Of a stretch of DNA of 64,000 nt, positions 62,163 through 64,000 are shown piece by piece. The notes beneath the pieces were generated by a model. It saw only the letters and a program-made list of their open reading frames with translations, was not told the DNA's origin and searched no databases. The DNA lies in NCBI RefSeq assembly GCF_963675165.1, contig NC_087392.1, positions 327,001-391,000 of the forward strand. Direction: 5' to 3'. Numbering within the stretch: the first letter of the stretch is position 1; each line of letters starts with the position of its first letter. This DNA is from Halichondria panicea (taxonomy: Eukaryota > Porifera > Demospongiae > Suberitida > Halichondriidae). Both the position numbers and the translations under genes were made by a program.

Positions 62163-62264
62163 TTAAGCGGATATATTTTCGTGAGTTTCTGCTATTTCTG
62201 CAAATGAGAGTGAAATTGTGTACTCGCAGATAATAGGAAAATGCAAAGAATCTCACTTTGTGAG

Positions 62265-62452
62265 TACCATATAGCGCGAAATTTTCGAGGCACTTATATT
62301 TCGTGGATTGGCCTCTAAAAGCTATTTCGTTGCACAATGTTCGCGGAATGACTGCTTACCGGAAGCCACGCCTTTAAAATATTTGCATGTTATAGCAGGT
62401 AATTCTAATTAAAGAAAATTGTTCGTGGATTTAATTTTCGCGCTATACGGTA
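62265..62452. mobile_element. Inverted-repeat MITE with CGCGAAA termini
   Basis: 5' end TACCATATAGCGCGAAATTT and 3' end AATTTTCGCGCTATACGGTA form near-perfect terminal inverted repeats of about 18 bp, bounded by TA on both sides (62265-62266, 62451-62452). TA target duplication suggests mobilisation by a Tc1/mariner-type transposase (inference). No open frame. Confidence 0.65.
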
Positions 62453-63305
62453 ATTAGAAATGCTATGAAAACATTAATTTCACAACTTAGAAAACAGTGA
62501 AAACGCAAACAAATCTACTTGTGAAAATGCCTGCCACCTTAAGGTATAACAATGTAGGCAGCCCTCAAGTCTGCATACATTCATTAGGATGCTAGCTTTA
62601 TTTCTGTGTCTCACTCTGTTAATTGGTACACTTAGCAGTATTCTTGGGAGGCAAAACTTTACGAAACTGTTGCTTAATTACTTTCGCAAATGCAGGGCTG
62701 CATCCAGGATTTTGGATCAGGGGGAAAATTGGGCAATTTAAAAATGTAGGAGGGGCAAAGTCATCAGAATTATAGCAGTACAAATGAATCTGCCAGATCC
62801 TAGGGGGGGTGGAACTGTGTACCTCCCTCGCCCCCCCCCCCTTAATGCAGCCGTGAAATGCACAGGAAAATCCAAGTAATTATAGATCGCCAGAGAACAA
62901 TAAAATCCAGTGTATATAATTATATGACAACTCATGAGCTAGTGGGATCAGCACTGTACACACACTTACAACACTGAGTGAGTTAACTATAACAACATGG
63001 ATAGAGACTAACTTGGTTGGAGCATCTTGTGCTTGCAATTGTGGCAGGGAGGCAATTCGTGCAGTCTAGCCTCCCTGGGCACACACACACATGCTGCAGC
63101 TCCCAGTTGAGCACCTGCAGCAGTTTATTGATGCCGTGTCGGAGAGCTAGAGAAGATGAGGCAGTGGAGATGAGATGGTTGGTAGTGGCTGCACGACTCA
63201 GTTTTGCATGATTGGTAGAGCTGGAGAGAGGATAAAGCTGGAGAGAGATGAATTTATATGAGTCGAATTATCGATGTATCTTGCATGTAGTGTTACGTAT
63301 TATAT
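62453..63305. other. Gene-poor stretch between the MITE copies
   Basis: No supported gene. It contains a C-run (62831-62842) and the weak Cys-motif remnant near 63020-63120. Confidence 0.45.
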
Positions 63306-63536
63306 GTATAGCGCGAAATTTTCGAGGGGCTTAATTTTTGCAGATTTTGTGGGTTAGAATTCTACACAAAATTAAAGTCCCCGAAAATTGTTCTTTAATT
63401 AGAATTACCTGCTATAACATGCAAAGATTTAAAGGCGTGACTTCCGGTAAGCAGTCATTCCGTGAACATTGTGCAACGAAATAGCTTTTGGAGGCCAATC
63501 CACGAAATATAAGTGCCTCGAAAATTTCACGCTATT
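63306..63536. mobile_element. Second, rearranged copy of the same MITE family in inverse orientation
   Basis: 63400-63535 (AATTAGAATTACCTGCTATA through GAAAATTTCACGCTATTAAT) is the reverse complement of 62274-62415. 63308-63330 is another TAGCGCGAAATTTTCGAGG end. So this copy has an end in direct orientation followed by an inverted body. Confidence 0.65.
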
Positions 63537-63664
63537 AATTATGGTAGTTGCATTCAATTTAAGCCAATGTGTGTTGCAAATGTTTTGTGGTTTCTGTCAA
63601 TAGTGCCAGCACATCACATAACACTCACAAAACAGGAACATACACATTCATTTACATTTTTCCT

Positions 63665-63984
63665 TTATTTATGGCTTTGTCCGCCGATCCTTTGTTCCAA
63701 GAATGTGGCGAACGCAAATCCTATAGAGACAGTAAGTAATGGCTACATTATTGTGAGTGGATGGTACACGTACTGAACTAATCCCTTGGTCCACTCCACC
63801 CAGCAGGGATGATGACACACTTTATACAAGGCAGAGCAGTATAGCACAAGTTATAATCGATCGAACCACTATACCCTTAATAATGACTTACACTAATTTC
63901 CCCAAACTGGCGGAGGGCCTGGCTTTTGTCCCCTTTAGTGCAACCTGCAGGCAGGCCACCTAGGTAAACCTTCTTCGATTTACT
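63665..63984 (-). CDS. RRM-containing gene, partial; continues past the right edge
   Basis: An exon at 63892-63984 (CTCCCTCACAG acceptor, AGT|GTAAGTC donor) encodes 31 residues, SKKVYLGGLPAGCTKGDKSQ then ALRQFGEIS, an RNP2/beta1-helix1 unit. It has the same length as the exon at 59916-60008. A block at 63665-63720 (CTCTATAG acceptor) reads FAFATFLEQRIGGQSHK, an RNP1-like strand, and stops at a TAA that overlaps AATAAA. The missing beta2 part is probably near 63785-63840 (VIIPAGWSGPR), but I see no usable donor after it, so this copy may be decayed. RRM proteins bind RNA; the specific family is not identifiable from half a domain. Confidence 0.45.
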
Positions 63985-64000
63985 CTGTGAGGGAGTAGAG

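Noticed and set aside
59232-64000. Virus-derived or LTR-type element in the gene-poor end
   Set aside because: No reverse transcriptase, integrase, capsid or long terminal repeat was seen; only small inverted-repeat DNA elements and host gene fragments.

Overview
The window looks like nuclear DNA of an early-branching animal, most likely a demosponge (inference). Genes are densely packed on both strands, introns are mostly 50-150 bp with GT-AG ends, and the repertoire is animal: an MRL (RIAM/lamellipodin) adaptor, MAP3K4, POT1, germ cell-less, ARL13B, PACRG, ERM proteins and a p190RhoGAP-like protein. Gene models were built by hand from recognisable protein families, splice sites and reading phase. 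For seven genes the summed exon lengths were checked to be a multiple of three.

Layout. 1-4.8 kb (-): two genes without introns in the window, a CYP4 P450 cut by the left edge and a TRPA1-like channel. 5.4-14.8 kb (-): an MRL adaptor with two alternative 5' ends. 16.5-19.4 kb (-): ARL13B, followed by tRNA-Leu(UAA). 19.8-22.1 kb (-): germ cell-less, head-to-head with an AlaX editing factor (+, 22.3-23.7). 24.0-25.2 kb (+): an intronless adhesion-type 7TM receptor, convergent with a Frizzled-like 7TM receptor (-, 25.4-27.8). 28.1-36.3 kb (-): MAP3K4, head-to-head with a 92-residue coiled-coil gene (+). 37.5-39.6 kb (+): a homeodomain-like plus HMG-box protein, convergent with a p190RhoGAP-like gene that lacks a RhoGAP domain (-, 39.9-47.6). 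47.7-48.8 kb (-): TRAPPC3, head-to-head with POT1 (+, 48.9-51.2). 51.5-52.4 kb (-): PACRG. 52.8-59.2 kb (-): two tandem ERM genes. 59.2-64 kb: gene-poor, with partial and decayed RRM exons, a Cys-rich motif fragment and small inverted-repeat DNA elements.

Several neighbours share cell-biological themes. MRL, p190-like and the two ERMs concern actin and membrane linkage; ARL13B and PACRG concern cilia. The pairs GMCL1/AlaX and TRAPPC3/POT1 are separated by only 144-160 bp and probably share promoters. A fold-back repeat family with a CCATGGGC palindrome recurs in introns and spacers at six or more places.

The most notable points are: a POT1 with a probable extra N-terminal OB fold and no room for the vertebrate HJR insert; an MRL adaptor whose proline-rich region is N-terminal instead of C-terminal, with alternative first exons; a p190-like protein without RhoGAP; a homeodomain-HMG fusion with two kappaB-like sites just upstream; and tandem ERM genes sharing a 100% identical intron.
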